Assembly (NCBI RefSeq): GCF_004345565.1
Contig: NZ_SLWA01000013.1
Span: 62,001 to 126,000, forward strand
Direction: 5' to 3'
Origin: Flavobacterium circumlabens
Lineage (GTDB): Bacteria; Bacteroidota; Bacteroidia; Flavobacteriales; Flavobacteriaceae
Length of the DNA: 64,000 nt
Positions 28,801 to 37,943 of this stretch are shown here, piece after piece (the stretch's first letter is position 1; every line of letters begins with the position of its first letter). A program made the position numbers and the translations under genes. Below the pieces are notes generated by a model, which worked only from the letters and a program-made list of their open reading frames with translations, was not told the origin of the DNA and did no database searches.

Positions 28801-30204
28801 AACGGTAGACTTGAGATTGAAGATTTAAAAACTGTAAAAGGTGAAGACAGTGAAGGTAATGCGGTAGATATCGTAGTATCACGTTCAACGGAATTAAAAT
28901 TAGTTGACGAGAAAACTGGAATCGTTTTAAATACACACAATATTCCTTACGGATCTAGTATTTTCGTTAAGGACGGTGAAGTAGTTACTAAAGGATCTAC
29001 TATCTGTAAGTGGGATCCATATAATGGTGTAATTGTTTCTGAATTTACAGGTAAGATTGCTTACGAAGATTTAGAGCAAGGACAATCGTTTATGGTTGAA
29101 ATCGATGAGCAGACAGGATTCCAGGAAAAAGTAATTTCTGAAGCCAGAAATAAAAAATTAATTCCAACTTTATTGGTTTACGGTAAAGAAGGTGAATTGA
29201 TTCGTTCGTATAACTTACCAGTAGGAGCCCACCTTATGGTTGAGAATGGAGAGAAAATTAAAGCAGGTAAAGTATTGGTTAAAATTCCACGTCGTTCTTC
29301 TAAAGCAGGAGATATTACAGGAGGTTTACCAAGAATTACGGAGTTGCTTGAGGCTCGTAACCCTTCTAATCCAGCAGTTGTTTCTGAAATTGACGGTGTT
29401 GTATCTTTTGGAAAAATCAAAAGAGGTAACCGTGAAATTGTTATCGAATCTAAATTTGGGGAGATTAAAAAGTATTTAGTTAAACTTTCAAGCCAAATCT
29501 TAGTACAGGAAAATGACTTCGTAAGAGCAGGAGTACCATTGTCTGACGGTGCAATTACACCAGATGATATTTTAAGAATTCAGGGACCAGCTGCTGTTCA
29601 ACAGTATTTGGTAAATGAAATTCAGGAGGTATACCGTTTACAAGGGGTAAAAATCAATGACAAGCACTTTGAGGTAGTTATTCGTCAAATGATGCGTAAA
29701 GTAAGAGTTCAGGATCCGGGAGATACATTATTCCTGGAAGATCAATTAATTCACACTAAAGACTTTATCGTTCAAAATGATAAATTATATGGTATGAAAG
29801 TAGTTGAAGACGCTGGAGATTCTGCCGTATTAAAACCAGGTCAGATTATTACACCTCGTGATTTACGTGATGAAAACTCATTGCTGAAACGAAATGATAA
29901 AAATCTGGTTGTAGCCAGAGACGTAATTACTGCAACAGCAACACCAGTTCTGCAAGGTATTACAAGAGCTTCGCTACAAACTAAATCATTCATCTCTGCT
30001 GCTTCCTTCCAGGAAACAACAAAAGTACTTAACGAGGCTGCTGTAGCTGGTAAAGTAGATGATTTGGAAGGATTAAAAGAAAATGTAATTGTTGGACACA
30101 GAATTCCTGCGGGAACTGGTATGAGAGAATACGATAATACTATCGTAGGATCTAAAGACGATTACAATGAAATGATGGCTAATAAAGAAGAATATATCTA
30201 TTAA
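25894..30204 (+). CDS. rpoC: DNA-directed RNA polymerase subunit beta'
   Basis: The 1436-residue beta' subunit. The N-terminal zinc site has CACGKYK and CDRCGVEV. The catalytic magnesium motif NADFDGDQM is at residues 479-487. A second zinc site with [22 protein letters not shown] follows around residue 840-915. The trigger-loop region includes [16 protein letters not shown]. The start at 25894 ([11 protein letters not shown]) is the flavobacterial N-terminus I recall; an upstream in-frame ATG (25849) would add 15 residues. Followed after 10 bases by DUF3467. Confidence 0.98.
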   Translation: MMNNRNNNKDKNPVKRFNKISIGLASPESILKESRGEVLKPETINYRTHKPERDGLFCERIFGPVKDFECACGKYKRIRYKGIICDRCGVEVTEKKVRRDRVGHINLVVPIAHIWYFRSLPNKIGYILGLPSKKLDMIIYYERYVVIQAGIAKNADGESLQRLDFLTEEEYLNILDTLPQENQYLDDFDPNKFVAKMGAECIMDLLARIDLDELSYQLRHSANNETSKQRKTEALKRLQVVESFRESNLNRENRPEWMIMKVVPVIPPELRPLVPLDGGRFATSDLNDLYRRVIIRNNRLKRLMEIKAPEVILRNEKRMLQESVDSLFDNTRKASAVKTESNRPLKSLSDSLKGKQGRFRQNLLGKRVDYSARSVIVVGPELKLFECGLPKDMASELYKPFVIRKLIERGIVKTVKSAKKIIDKKEPVVWDILENVIKGHPVLLNRAPTLHRLGIQAFQPKLIEGKAIQLHPLVCTAFNADFDGDQMAVHLPLGPEAILEAQLLMLASHNILNPANGAPITVPSQDMVLGLYYMTKERISTPEHVILGQDLIFYSAEEVNIALNEGRLELNARVKIRAKDFNEAGELVYKIIQTTAGRVLFNEVVPEAAGYINDVLTKKNLRDIIGHILSVTNVPTTAAFLDNMKDMGYKFAFRGGLSFSLGDIRIPEQKTKLIADAREQVEGISVNYNMGLITNNERYNQVIDVWTSANAQLTELAMKNIREDQQGFNSVYMMLDSGARGSKEQIRQLTGMRGLMAKPKKSTAGGGEIIENPILSNFKEGLSILEYFISTHGARKGLADTALKTADAGYLTRRLHDVSQDVIVNIEDCGTLRGVEVSALKKNEEIVESLGERILGRVALQDVINPLTNEVMAQSGQQITEAIMRAIEASPIEKVEVRSPLTCEALKGICAKCYGRNLATGKMTQRGEAVGVIAAQSIGEPGTQLTLRTFHVGGVAGGISEESSIVTRFNGRLEIEDLKTVKGEDSEGNAVDIVVSRSTELKLVDEKTGIVLNTHNIPYGSSIFVKDGEVVTKGSTICKWDPYNGVIVSEFTGKIAYEDLEQGQSFMVEIDEQTGFQEKVISEARNKKLIPTLLVYGKEGELIRSYNLPVGAHLMVENGEKIKAGKVLVKIPRRSSKAGDITGGLPRITELLEARNPSNPAVVSEIDGVVSFGKIKRGNREIVIESKFGEIKKYLVKLSSQILVQENDFVRAGVPLSDGAITPDDILRIQGPAAVQQYLVNEIQEVYRLQGVKINDKHFEVVIRQMMRKVRVQDPGDTLFLEDQLIHTKDFIVQNDKLYGMKVVEDAGDSAVLKPGQIITPRDLRDENSLLKRNDKNLVVARDVITATATPVLQGITRASLQTKSFISAASFQETTKVLNEAAVAGKVDDLEGLKENVIVGHRIPAGTGMREYDNTIVGSKDDYNEMMANKEEYIY

Positions 30205-30214
30205 TTAGGAAACT

Positions 30215-30526
30215 ATGAGTAATCCGAAACAACAACAGGAGCAAATTAATATTGAGTTAGATGAAACTATTGCAGAAGGAATTTATTCTAATCTTGCAAT
30301 TATAAATCACTCCTCATCAGAGTTTGTTTTAGATTTTGTGAGCATTATGCCGGGTATTCCTAAAGCCAAGGTAAAGTCAAGAATTGTTTTGACACCACAA
30401 CATGCTAAAAGATTATTTAAGGCAATAGGTGAAAATATTCATCGTTTTGAAGTAGCCCACGGCGAGATCAAAGACACTGAACAAGCACCAATACCACTTA
30501 ATTTTGGTCCGACAGGACAAGCATAA
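30215..30526 (+). CDS. DUF3467 family protein
   Basis: A 103-residue protein of DUF3467, recognised from the INIELDETIAEGIYSNLAIINHSSSEFVLDF and MPGIPKAKVKSRIVLTPQHAKRL stretches. It ends the rpoBC transcript, with 10 bases between. This position after rpoC is usual in Bacteroidota, which suggests a link to transcription, but no function is known to me. Soluble, with no signal peptide. Confidence 0.9.
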   Translation: MSNPKQQQEQINIELDETIAEGIYSNLAIINHSSSEFVLDFVSIMPGIPKAKVKSRIVLTPQHAKRLFKAIGENIHRFEVAHGEIKDTEQAPIPLNFGPTGQA

Positions 30527-30531
30527 ATTTT

Positions 30532-30558
30532 AAAAGCCCCAGAAATGGGGCTTTTTTT
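30532..30558 (+). terminator. Terminator of the rpoBC-DUF3467 transcript
   Basis: Perfect 9-bp stem AAAAGCCCC / GGGGCTTTT with a 6-base loop, and a T-run of seven in all. Confidence 0.92.
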
Positions 30559-30893
30559 ATATAAAAAATGCAAATCTAACTTAAAGTGCAGTTTGCCTGA
30601 TTTTATTTACTTTCATCGACTAAATTTCTTTCGTCGGTCGTATTGTACTAATTTGGCGATTCCTAATAGAAAAGTTTATTTTTTGGAATATAATGACTTA
30701 GTAAAGGTTGATTAATTCACATTAAAAAAAAGCGCTAATTATTTGCATTAGCGCTTTTTTTATGCTTAAAAATGAACGTATTAAAGTCTAGATTTATTTA
30801 TTTTTTATTTTCTTCCCAACCTTTTTGCAAAAAATATACTCTATATAAGTAAGTACCTTTCCTGAAGGATTTTTAACTTAAACAAAGTATAGT
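30559..30893 (+). other. Intergenic region between two successive same-strand terminators
   Basis: About 170 bases lie between the DUF3467 terminator and a second, stronger terminator at 30725-30761, with no coding frame between them. A short non-coding RNA ending at the second hairpin is possible; no clean TTG/TAnnTTTG promoter was found. After the second terminator, TACCTTTC at 30854-30861 is a one-mismatch -7 element for the next gene. Confidence 0.4.
30725..30761. terminator. Second, symmetric terminator
   Basis: Stem AAAAAAGCGCTAAT / ATTAGCGCTTTTTT of 14 bp with a 7-base loop, A-run before and T-run after. There is no known gene directly upstream of it on either strand to terminate, apart from read-through of 30532-30558. 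Confidence 0.85.
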
Positions 30894-31634
30894 ATGAAAA
30901 AGAAATTCACCTTAGAAATAGCAAGCCCTTGTTCTGAAAATTTTGATAAAATGATTCCTAATTCAAGTGGTTCATTTTGCGATTCCTGTATGAAAAATGT
31001 AATTGATTTGAGTGGAAAAACAAATTCAGAAGTTGCTAGATTCGTGGCAGAAACTAAAGATAAAAACATTTGTGCCCGATTAAAAGTAACACAGCTGGAA
31101 GAAGAATTTCAATATAATGAAACCTCCAGAATCAATAATTTTAAATATGCAGCTGTAGCAGCCTCTGTTTTGATAACGTCAAATATTGCTGCGCAAGAAA
31201 AAATACCAGTTAAAACAGAGATAGCCTGTACGAAACCAAATTCATATACGCTAGGGAAAGTAGCTTACAGTCAAGTTGCTGAAAAAGAGATTTTGATCAC
31301 AATAAAAGGTAAATTATTAGAAGCCAAAACCAATAGACCGTTGAATAAAGAAACCTATCCAAATTTGAACCTTACTATAAATGATTCACAAAATGCAGTA
31401 AAAATAAATCCGGAAACAGGGGATTTTTCTATAGTGGCGCAAGTTTTAGAAAGCAGCAAAACGTTTATGGTTACTATTACAGGAAGCGATTATTATCTTT
31501 CAAAGGAAATTGCTTTCACTAAAAAAGCAGTTAAAGGAAGTATACTAAACCAAAATATAATTATTGCAGCAGAAGAACTAACTAAAATTTATATTGCCGG
31601 CGGATTGGGAATCAATTACAATGGAAATAAATAG
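30894..31634 (+). CDS. Membrane protein with N-terminal four-cysteine module
   Basis: A 246-residue protein. Residues 1-70 carry C13, C29, C32 and C60 in the pattern SPCSENF...FCDSCMKNVIDLS...ICARL, a module I recall at the start of many uncharacterised Bacteroidota proteins. A membrane segment follows at about 84-100 (YAAVAASVLITSNIAAQ). Residues 130-230 look like a beta-rich domain similar to carboxypeptidase regulatory-like folds (ILITIKGKLLEAKTNRPL; INPETGDFSI; FMVTITGSDYY). Topology therefore predicts a cytoplasmic cysteine module and a periplasmic domain. The cysteines suggest metal binding, but no metal or function is known. A shared terminator separates it from prfC. Confidence 0.75.
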   Translation: MKKKFTLEIASPCSENFDKMIPNSSGSFCDSCMKNVIDLSGKTNSEVARFVAETKDKNICARLKVTQLEEEFQYNETSRINNFKYAAVAASVLITSNIAAQEKIPVKTEIACTKPNSYTLGKVAYSQVAEKEILITIKGKLLEAKTNRPLNKETYPNLNLTINDSQNAVKINPETGDFSIVAQVLESSKTFMVTITGSDYYLSKEIAFTKKAVKGSILNQNIIIAAEELTKIYIAGGLGINYNGNK

Positions 31635-31657
31635 AGGGAATTGCTAAATTTATAAAG

Positions 31658-31695
31658 AAAAAAGGCTGTTTAAAATATTTAAAACAGCCTTTTTG
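31658..31695. terminator. Bidirectional terminator, four-cysteine gene / prfC
   Basis: Stem AAAAAGGCTGTTT / AAACAGCCTTTTT with A- and T-runs on both sides, between two convergent genes. A related stem (AAGGCTGTT / AACAGCCTT) at 33414-33444 ends the amylase gene. Confidence 0.88.
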
Positions 31696-31718
31696 TATTT
31701 TTCTTCTTAGAGAAGGGA

Positions 31719-33308
31719 TTAATCAAATTCTGATGTAAAGAATAACTTCACCGTTGGATATTTGTTTTGTGTCATTTGAATCGTAAAATCAGAATCAGCT
31801 AAAAATACCAGCTGACCATATTTATCATGTGCTAAGAATTTTTGTTTGATACGTTTGAATTCTTTAAATTCATCATTCTTTGCATCATCAGGTTTTACCC
31901 AGCATGCTTTATGAACCGGGAAGTTTTCGTAGGTACATTTGGCGCCATATTCGTGCTCTAAACGATATTGAATTACCTCATATTGAAGCGCTCCAACAGT
32001 TCCGATCACTTTACGATTATTCAATTCCAAAGTAAATAACTGCGCAACACCTTCATCCATTAACTGATCAACACCTTTGTCCAATTGTTTGGCTTTCATG
32101 GGATCAGCATTATTGATGTATCTAAAATGTTCCGGGGAGAAGCTCGGAATTCCTTTGAAACTCATGATTTCCCCTTCCGTCAAAGTATCTCCGATTTTGA
32201 AGTTACCGGTATCGTGTAAACCTACAATATCACCAGGATAGGATATGTCTACGATTTCCTTTTTCTCGGCAAAGAAGGCATTCGGACTTGAAAATTTTAA
32301 ATTTTTCTTCTGGCGAACGTGGTAATAAGGTTTGTTTCTTTCGAAAGTACCGGAAACAATTTTGATAAAGGCTAGACGATCTCTGTGTTTCGGATCCATA
32401 TTGGCATGGATTTTAAACACAAAACCGGTCATTTTTTCTTCTTTAGGATCAACTAATCGTGTTTCAGAATCTTTGGCTCTTGGCGAAGGTGCGATTGCGA
32501 CGAAACAATCTAAAAGCTCCCGAACTCCAAAATTATTCAAAGCAGAACCAAAAAACACTGGCTGGATTTTTCCATCCAAATAATCCTGACGCTCAAATTT
32601 AGGATACACTTCATCGATCAATTCTAATTCTTCACGAAGCCTGTCAGCAGGTTTCTGACCGATAATTTTTTCTAATTCAGGATTTTGGACATCTGAGAAA
32701 GCAATAGTTTCTTCGATATTTTTACGGCTGTCTCCACTAAAAAGATTAATGTTTTGCTCCCATAAATTGTAAATTCCCTGAAAATCATAACCCATCCCGA
32801 TCGGAAAACTCAAAGGAGTAACCGTTAGTCCAAGTTTCTGTTCCACTTCATCCATTAAGTCAAAAGCATCTTTACCTTCACGGTCTAATTTATTGATGAA
32901 AACAATCATCGGGATGTTTCTCATTCGGCAAACGGCAACCAGTTTTTCAGTTTGTTCCTCAACCCCTTTTGCAACGTCAATCACAACGATTACACTGTCA
33001 ACAGCGGTTAAAGTTCTAAACGTATCTTCTGCAAAATCCTTGTGTCCCGGAGTATCAAGAATATTGATTTTTTTGTCTTTATAATTAAAAGCAAGTACAG
33101 ATGTTGAAACCGAAATACCTCTCTGGCGTTCGATTTCCATGAAATCACTCGTTGCTCCCTTTTTTATTTTATTGTTTTTTACGGCACCGGCTTCCTGAAT
33201 AGCCCCTCCAAACAACAATAATTTTTCTGTTAATGTTGTTTTACCGGCATCAGGATGCGATATAATTCCGAATGTTCTTCTGCGTTGTATTTCTTTTAAA
33301 AAACTCAT
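31719..33308 (-). CDS. prfC: Peptide chain release factor 3
   Basis: The 529-residue GTPase RF3, which recycles RF1/RF2 after peptide release. GTP motifs: SHPDAGKTTLTEK (17-29), the switch region ERQRGISVSTSV, DTPGHKDFAEDT and NKLDREGKDAFDLMDEVE, which separates RF3 from EF-G. The length is standard. A minus-strand -7 element is at 33336-33329. It is a single-gene unit between terminators. Confidence 0.97.
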   Translation of the reverse strand: MSFLKEIQRRRTFGIISHPDAGKTTLTEKLLLFGGAIQEAGAVKNNKIKKGATSDFMEIERQRGISVSTSVLAFNYKDKKINILDTPGHKDFAEDTFRTLTAVDSVIVVIDVAKGVEEQTEKLVAVCRMRNIPMIVFINKLDREGKDAFDLMDEVEQKLGLTVTPLSFPIGMGYDFQGIYNLWEQNINLFSGDSRKNIEETIAFSDVQNPELEKIIGQKPADRLREELELIDEVYPKFERQDYLDGKIQPVFFGSALNNFGVRELLDCFVAIAPSPRAKDSETRLVDPKEEKMTGFVFKIHANMDPKHRDRLAFIKIVSGTFERNKPYYHVRQKKNLKFSSPNAFFAEKKEIVDISYPGDIVGLHDTGNFKIGDTLTEGEIMSFKGIPSFSPEHFRYINNADPMKAKQLDKGVDQLMDEGVAQLFTLELNNRKVIGTVGALQYEVIQYRLEHEYGAKCTYENFPVHKACWVKPDDAKNDEFKEFKRIKQKFLAHDKYGQLVFLADSDFTIQMTQNKYPTVKLFFTSEFD

Positions 33309-33328
33309 ATTTTCGTATAAATAGGATG

Positions 33329-33336
33329 CAAAAGTA
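33329..33336 (-). promoter_or_regulatory. Possible -7 element of prfC
   Basis: Read on the minus strand it is TACTTTTG, an exact TAnnTTTG match, about 21 bases before the prfC start. No TTG was found at the right distance. Confidence 0.4.
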
Positions 33337-33413
33337 CTATTAATTAAGTGGTAATAAAAATATTCACTTCTTAATTTGGAAGTCTTTCTTTTAGAAAAAG
33401 AAAATTCTTAGCA

Positions 33414-33444
33414 CAAAAAAAGGCTGTTTTTTTAGAACAGCCTT
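33414..33444 (-). terminator. Terminator of the alpha-amylase gene
   Basis: Minus-strand stem AAGGCTGTT / AACAGCCTT with a 7-base loop and a T-run on that strand. It lies 20 bases after the amylase stop. Confidence 0.8.
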
Positions 33445-33463
33445 AGAATAGTCATTTTTTAAA

Positions 33464-34903
33464 TTACTGATTAACTGACCAAACTGAATATCCTTTTGGA
33501 GGACATTGTATTTTTACCCATTTATCTGCCTGCGTAGTCGGGAACCAAGTCGAATTTCCTGTGAAATCCTTGATCTGAGTATTAGCCCAATTCGTTTGAA
33601 TCCATCTTTCCTGCCACGTCGTGGAGTTGTTGATGTAAACCACTAATCCCGGATTTCCATTATAGCCATTTCTTCGCGCAACATACTCATCATTATCAGA
33701 GTACAAAATAGAAGTTGTTCCTGTCGCTTTGTTGTTGTGGATCCAGATCAGGTTATTTAATTTACTTTTATCCAGCCATTCCTCGTAATCTCTGTAGAAT
33801 ATTGTTGGATATCCTTCGTGTGTCAGAATATAGGAATACGCTAATAATTTGTTTGAAATCTCATCAGTATCATGATTGCTGACAAAAGTAACTGCTCTGT
33901 ATGGGTTTCTTTTCCACATCATGTCATCATTTAACAGGGCAAGATTATTGCCGTCAAAAGCATCATTCATTTTGTAATAACAGGCAAAATCAAATACGGA
34001 ACTGTTTGCGTTATTGGCCCAGTCATTTAATACATTTACATTCGAATCCCATAATTCTCCGACAGAAAATCCGCCAACATTAGCATTCCATGCATTGATG
34101 ACCCAGGCACCAAAACCTTTTACATAGTCAAATCTCCAGCCATCAAATTTCATGGTGTTTTTGTAATATTTACCAACTCCGTCAGCTCTTAGCCACAACC
34201 AGTCCTGAACATACGGATTAGCATGGCATAGGTCCGGAAATCCTCCAAAAGAACCTTCGTCGTTATTTCCGTAACTGTTTTTGTAAAAGTCATTATAAGT
34301 ACGCTTGAATTTTCCAGAAGCAACTCCGTTAAAGTTAGTCCATGTATTTGTTCCTGTAAATGGATTGGCTTCTGATTGGCCTCCACTGTTGTGATTAATC
34401 ACAATATCAGCATACACTTTCATATTCTCGGCATGTGCTTTTGTAATTACACTTACCAATTCGGCTTTGGATCCGAATCGGGTTTCTACAGTTCCGTTTT
34501 GATTGTAATCTCCAAAATCAAAATAATCAGTAGGGTCATAGCCCATAGAGAAAGCGCCGTTTTGTGCTTTTGAAGCAGGAGGAAGCCATATTGATCCAAT
34601 TCCGGCATTCGACCAGTCTGTAAGTTTAGTGTTTATGGTATTCCACCAGTTTCCGCCGGCAGGAACATCCCAGTAAAAAGCCTGCATCATTACTCCGCCA
34701 CCCGGATTGTCAACATATTTTCCAGTAAGCGATGATTTCGAATCTCCGGTGCTAAAAGGTTTTCCGTCGTGATTGGTGACATTGATGATTTTAAATTGCT
34801 GGCTTTCAGCTTTTGTGTCAGTTTCATTTATTTCATTTTGAGAACAGGACCAAAAAAAAGCTGTAATCGCCAAAAAGGAATAAATTCCGGTTGTTTTTTT
34901 CAT
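33464..34903 (-). CDS. Lipoprotein alpha-amylase, GH13 (GH13_7-like)
   Basis: A 479-residue secreted endo-amylase. The lipobox FFWSC places the lipidated cysteine at C20, followed by a spacer to about residue 68. The GH13 barrel carries region I DIVINH (166-171), region II GWRFDYVKGF with nucleophile D259, region III VGELWD with acid/base E283, and region IV FVSNHDT with D345. All catalytic residues are intact. Long stretches (MMQAFYWDVPAGGNWW, GYDPTDYFDFGDYNQ, YEGYPTIFYRDYEEW-like THEGYPTIFYRDYEEW) match, in my memory, extracellular amylases of Thermococcales better than typical bacterial ones. The C-terminal beta domain ends GYSVWSVNQ. It is monocistronic; no SusCD pair is adjacent. Confidence 0.93.
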   Translation of the reverse strand: MKKTTGIYSFLAITAFFWSCSQNEINETDTKAESQQFKIINVTNHDGKPFSTGDSKSSLTGKYVDNPGGGVMMQAFYWDVPAGGNWWNTINTKLTDWSNAGIGSIWLPPASKAQNGAFSMGYDPTDYFDFGDYNQNGTVETRFGSKAELVSVITKAHAENMKVYADIVINHNSGGQSEANPFTGTNTWTNFNGVASGKFKRTYNDFYKNSYGNNDEGSFGGFPDLCHANPYVQDWLWLRADGVGKYYKNTMKFDGWRFDYVKGFGAWVINAWNANVGGFSVGELWDSNVNVLNDWANNANSSVFDFACYYKMNDAFDGNNLALLNDDMMWKRNPYRAVTFVSNHDTDEISNKLLAYSYILTHEGYPTIFYRDYEEWLDKSKLNNLIWIHNNKATGTTSILYSDNDEYVARRNGYNGNPGLVVYINNSTTWQERWIQTNWANTQIKDFTGNSTWFPTTQADKWVKIQCPPKGYSVWSVNQ

Positions 34904-35436
34904 AATAAGATTTGGTTTAGATTAGTAAAGTTGTAATCACTAATTATTAGCTGTAAAAAAGCAAAATCCGTAATTTTAAAGCTAATAAATTATTAATTAC
35001 GCATCTAAAGTATGTATTTTTTGTATAGATCCTATTTATAGGAAAATATTTATATTACGAAAACGTTGTAGTGTTGAAAACTTTTTTTTATTGAGCTGTA
35101 GAGAAGCAGTTTATCTTTTGTGGGGTAATGGTGAGATAAAATGTAATGGATCGTTAATAATTTTGATTTTTCAGACCCTTTTTTAAAGGTTTTTATCTTC
35201 AAAAACAGCGCTTTATTTGTTGGATTTAAAAACTATCCTATAATTTTTTGTTAATAGTATAGCTGATAGTTGTATTATGTAATTGAATTGTTATTTTTGT
35301 TCGTTATAAGTTAGAAGAAACCAGGTTTTAATTAATTGGTATTTCCTGAAGATTCAGTAGTATGCTGAATTACTATTTGGTTGAAGAAAATGAAATTTTA
35401 AAGCAAGATCTTTACATTAAAATTAAAATTAAAATA
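34904..35436. other. Divergent intergenic region, amylase / PPIase gene
   Basis: An AT-rich gap of 533 bases. It holds the good plus-strand promoter at 35270-35299. An AACGTT core within GAAAACGTTGTAG near 35057-35069 could be an operator for a LacI-type sugar regulator of the amylase, but its flanks are not palindromic. No clear minus-strand -7 element for the amylase was found. The reading frame upstream of the PPIase start (35362-35436) is judged to be leader. Confidence 0.35.
35270..35299 (+). promoter_or_regulatory. Promoter of the PPIase gene
   Basis: TTG at 35270-35272, 19-base spacer, TATTTTTG at 35292-35299: an exact fit to the Bacteroidota consensus. It gives a leader of about 130 bases to the chosen start. 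Confidence 0.7.
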
Positions 35437-36870
35437 ATGTTATTAAAAAAATTACAGCTAAAAACAATTGATTACAGATTTGGGTTAACAATGTGTTTTT
35501 TACTTTTTTTCAACTCTGTCATTTCTGCACAGGAAATAATTAAAGATGTTGTGGCTGAAAAACCAGTTGAAGCAGTACACTCGGGACAAAGACAAAAAGT
35601 GGATGGAATTATTGCTACTGTTGGAGACTATATTGTTTTGGATTCAGATATTGACAAAGGATTTTTAGAAATTACTGCTCAGGGAGGTTCTGTAAAAGAT
35701 ATTACTAGATGTCAGATGCTGGGTAAACTTTTGGAAGACAAATTATATGCACACCAGGCTATTCAGGATAGTATCATTGTTAGTGATTCTGAAGTAAGAA
35801 GCATGATGGACGATCGTTTGAATTATATGCTTCAACAAGTAGGTGATATTAATAAAGTAGTGGCTTATTACAAGAAAAATTCAGTTGAAGAATTTAAAAC
35901 TTATTTTTCAGATATCTTAAAAGAACAAAAATTAGCCTCAGAAATGAGAGATAAAATTGTTAAAGATGTGGAGATTACACCAGAAGAAGTTCGTAATTTT
36001 TTCAAGAAAATACCAAAGGATGAATTGCCAACTTTTGGAGCTGAGATGGAAGTAGCACAAATTGTTATAGAGCCTAAAGTATCAAAAGAAGACAAACAGA
36101 AAGTAATTGACAGATTAAATGCGATCAGGAAAGATGTTCTGGAAGGTTCAAGTTTTGCTACTAAAGCCGTTTTGTATTCACAGGATCCTGGTTCTGCACC
36201 AAATGGAGGTTACTATAAAATGACCAGAAAAACGCCTTTTGTAAAAGAATTTAAAGATGTCGCTTTCAGTCTGCAGGAAGGGGAGGTTTCTGAACCGTTT
36301 GAAACTACTTTTGGATATCATATTATAATGATAGATAAGATTAAAGGTCAGGAAGTAGAGTTACGACATATTTTAATTTCACCAACTGTTTCTGAAGATG
36401 CTTTAAAAGAAGCAAAAGAAAGAATTACCAACATCAGAAGTAAAATTGTAAGCAAGGAAGTTTCTTTCGCTGATGCTGCAAGAACTGAATCTGATGAAAA
36501 AGAAACCAGAGCTAATGGAGGAACTTTAGTAAATCCTAATACTCAGGATACTCGTTTTGAATTGACTAAAATGGATCCAACTTTATACAGTCAGGTTTCT
36601 AACTTAAAAGATGATGAAGTTTCTCAGCCCCTTTTGAATACAGATGATAAAGGTAAAAAAACATACAAATTAATTACGGTTACCAACAGAATTGATGAGC
36701 ATGTGGCAGACTATGCTAAAGATTACACCAAGATTAAAGAATTGGCATTAAAAGAAAAACAAATCAATGCAATCGCTAAATGGTTTGATACAAAAATAAA
36801 AGATACTTATATCAAGATTATTGGCGAATACAGAGATTGCTCGTTTGCTAATAACTGGTTGAAAAAATAA
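35437..36870 (+). CDS. Periplasmic SurA-like peptidyl-prolyl isomerase
   Basis: A 477-residue chaperone/isomerase for outer-membrane proteins. The start at 35437 gives a signal peptide (hydrophobic residues about 16-30, ISAQE end); the earlier ATG at 35362 would add 25 lysine- and isoleucine-rich residues before it. A SurA-N-like helical region (about 45-170, VDGIIATVGDYIVLDSDIDKG) is followed by two parvulin domains: EVAQIVIEPKV...GYYKMTRKTPFVKEFKDVAFSL...TFGYHIIMID, then VELRHILISPTVSEDALKEA...NGGTLVNPN. The second looks less complete. It precedes the MoxR gene, with a terminator between. Confidence 0.9.
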   Translation: MLLKKLQLKTIDYRFGLTMCFLLFFNSVISAQEIIKDVVAEKPVEAVHSGQRQKVDGIIATVGDYIVLDSDIDKGFLEITAQGGSVKDITRCQMLGKLLEDKLYAHQAIQDSIIVSDSEVRSMMDDRLNYMLQQVGDINKVVAYYKKNSVEEFKTYFSDILKEQKLASEMRDKIVKDVEITPEEVRNFFKKIPKDELPTFGAEMEVAQIVIEPKVSKEDKQKVIDRLNAIRKDVLEGSSFATKAVLYSQDPGSAPNGGYYKMTRKTPFVKEFKDVAFSLQEGEVSEPFETTFGYHIIMIDKIKGQEVELRHILISPTVSEDALKEAKERITNIRSKIVSKEVSFADAARTESDEKETRANGGTLVNPNTQDTRFELTKMDPTLYSQVSNLKDDEVSQPLLNTDDKGKKTYKLITVTNRIDEHVADYAKDYTKIKELALKEKQINAIAKWFDTKIKDTYIKIIGEYRDCSFANNWLKK

Positions 36871-36886
36871 TTTTTATTAAATAAAG

Positions 36887-36927
36887 AAAAGAGTTAGTTT
36901 TATGAATTCATAGAACTAACTCTTTTT
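36887..36927 (+). terminator. Terminator after the PPIase gene
   Basis: A near-perfect inverted repeat, AAAAGAGTTAGTT...ATGAA / TTCATA...AACTAACTCTTTTT, with almost no loop and a five-T tail. It is 20 bases before the MoxR start. Confidence 0.8.
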
Positions 36928-36946
36928 AATTTTAAAATATACTTAA

Positions 36947-37900
36947 ATGTCTGATGTAACAGCAATTCATAATTTAGTTCAGAAAAGAAATGAATTAAAA
37001 ACAGAAATAGCGAAAATTATTGTAGGCCAGGATGAAGTTATTGATCAAATTCTGATTTGTATTTTTTCTGGCGGACATGCACTTTTAATCGGTGTGCCGG
37101 GATTAGCAAAAACATTATTAATTAATACCTTGTCACAGGCTTTAGGGTTAGATTTTAAAAGAATTCAGTTTACGCCGGATTTAATGCCTTCGGATATTTT
37201 GGGAAGTGAAATTCTCGATGAGAACAGAAAGTTTAAATTTATAAAAGGGCCAATTTTCTCTAATATTATTCTGGCTGATGAGATCAATAGAACACCGCCT
37301 AAAACGCAGGCAGCTTTACTGGAGGCAATGCAGGAGCGTTCTGTAACAATTGCAGGGGAAAACCATAAGTTAGATTTGCCTTATTTCGTATTGGCAACTC
37401 AAAACCCGATTGAGCAGGAAGGGACATACCCTTTGCCTGAAGCGCAATTGGATCGTTTTATGTTTGCGATAAAATTAGAATATCCTAGTTTTGAAGAAGA
37501 AGTACAGGTTGTAAAACGTACCACATCTGATGTTAAAACGGAAATAAATCCTTTATTTTCAGGTCAGGAAATTATTGATTTCCAACATTTGATCCGCAGG
37601 ATTCCTGTAGCTGATAATGTTATTGAATATGCCGTAACCTTAGTGAGTAAAACAAGACCGGATAATGCTTTGACGACAGATTTTGTTAAAAATTATCTGG
37701 ATTGGGGCGCAGGGCCAAGAGCATCACAAAATTTAATTTTGGCTGCAAAAGCACATGCCGCTTTTAATGGTAAATTTTCTCCGGATATTGAAGATGTAAA
37801 AGCAGTTGCAACCGGAATCCTGCGTCACAGAATTATTAAAAATTATAAAGCAGATGCTGAAGGAATTACCGAAGAGATTATCATTCAGAAGCTGATGTAA
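36947..37900 (+). CDS. MoxR-family AAA+ ATPase
   Basis: A 317-residue AAA+ ATPase of the MoxR group, which act as metal-insertion or folding chaperones, usually with VWA-domain partners. Walker A is GVPGLAKT (49-56) and Walker B LADEINRT (109-116). Sensor and arginine-finger regions include ATQNPIEQEGTYPLPEAQLDRFMF. Usual partner genes (DUF58, VWA, BatA-type) are not adjacent here, since the next gene is on the opposite strand. Confidence 0.93.
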   Translation: MSDVTAIHNLVQKRNELKTEIAKIIVGQDEVIDQILICIFSGGHALLIGVPGLAKTLLINTLSQALGLDFKRIQFTPDLMPSDILGSEILDENRKFKFIKGPIFSNIILADEINRTPPKTQAALLEAMQERSVTIAGENHKLDLPYFVLATQNPIEQEGTYPLPEAQLDRFMFAIKLEYPSFEEEVQVVKRTTSDVKTEINPLFSGQEIIDFQHLIRRIPVADNVIEYAVTLVSKTRPDNALTTDFVKNYLDWGAGPRASQNLILAAKAHAAFNGKFSPDIEDVKAVATGILRHRIIKNYKADAEGITEEIIIQKLM

Positions 37901-37907
37901 ACGATAT

Positions 37908-37943
37908 AAAAAAGCCTGATACTAATTTGTATCAGGCTTTTTT
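37908..37943. terminator. Bidirectional terminator, MoxR gene / exosortase gene
   Basis: Stem AAAAAAGCCTGATAC / GTATCAGGCTTTTTT, 15 bp with a 6-base loop. It overlaps the last bases of the exosortase gene and serves both convergent genes. Confidence 0.92.

Noticed and set aside
34904-35361. Protein-coding potential in the amylase/PPIase gap
   Set aside because: Frames are short and low-complexity; the stretch is better explained as promoter and leader DNA.
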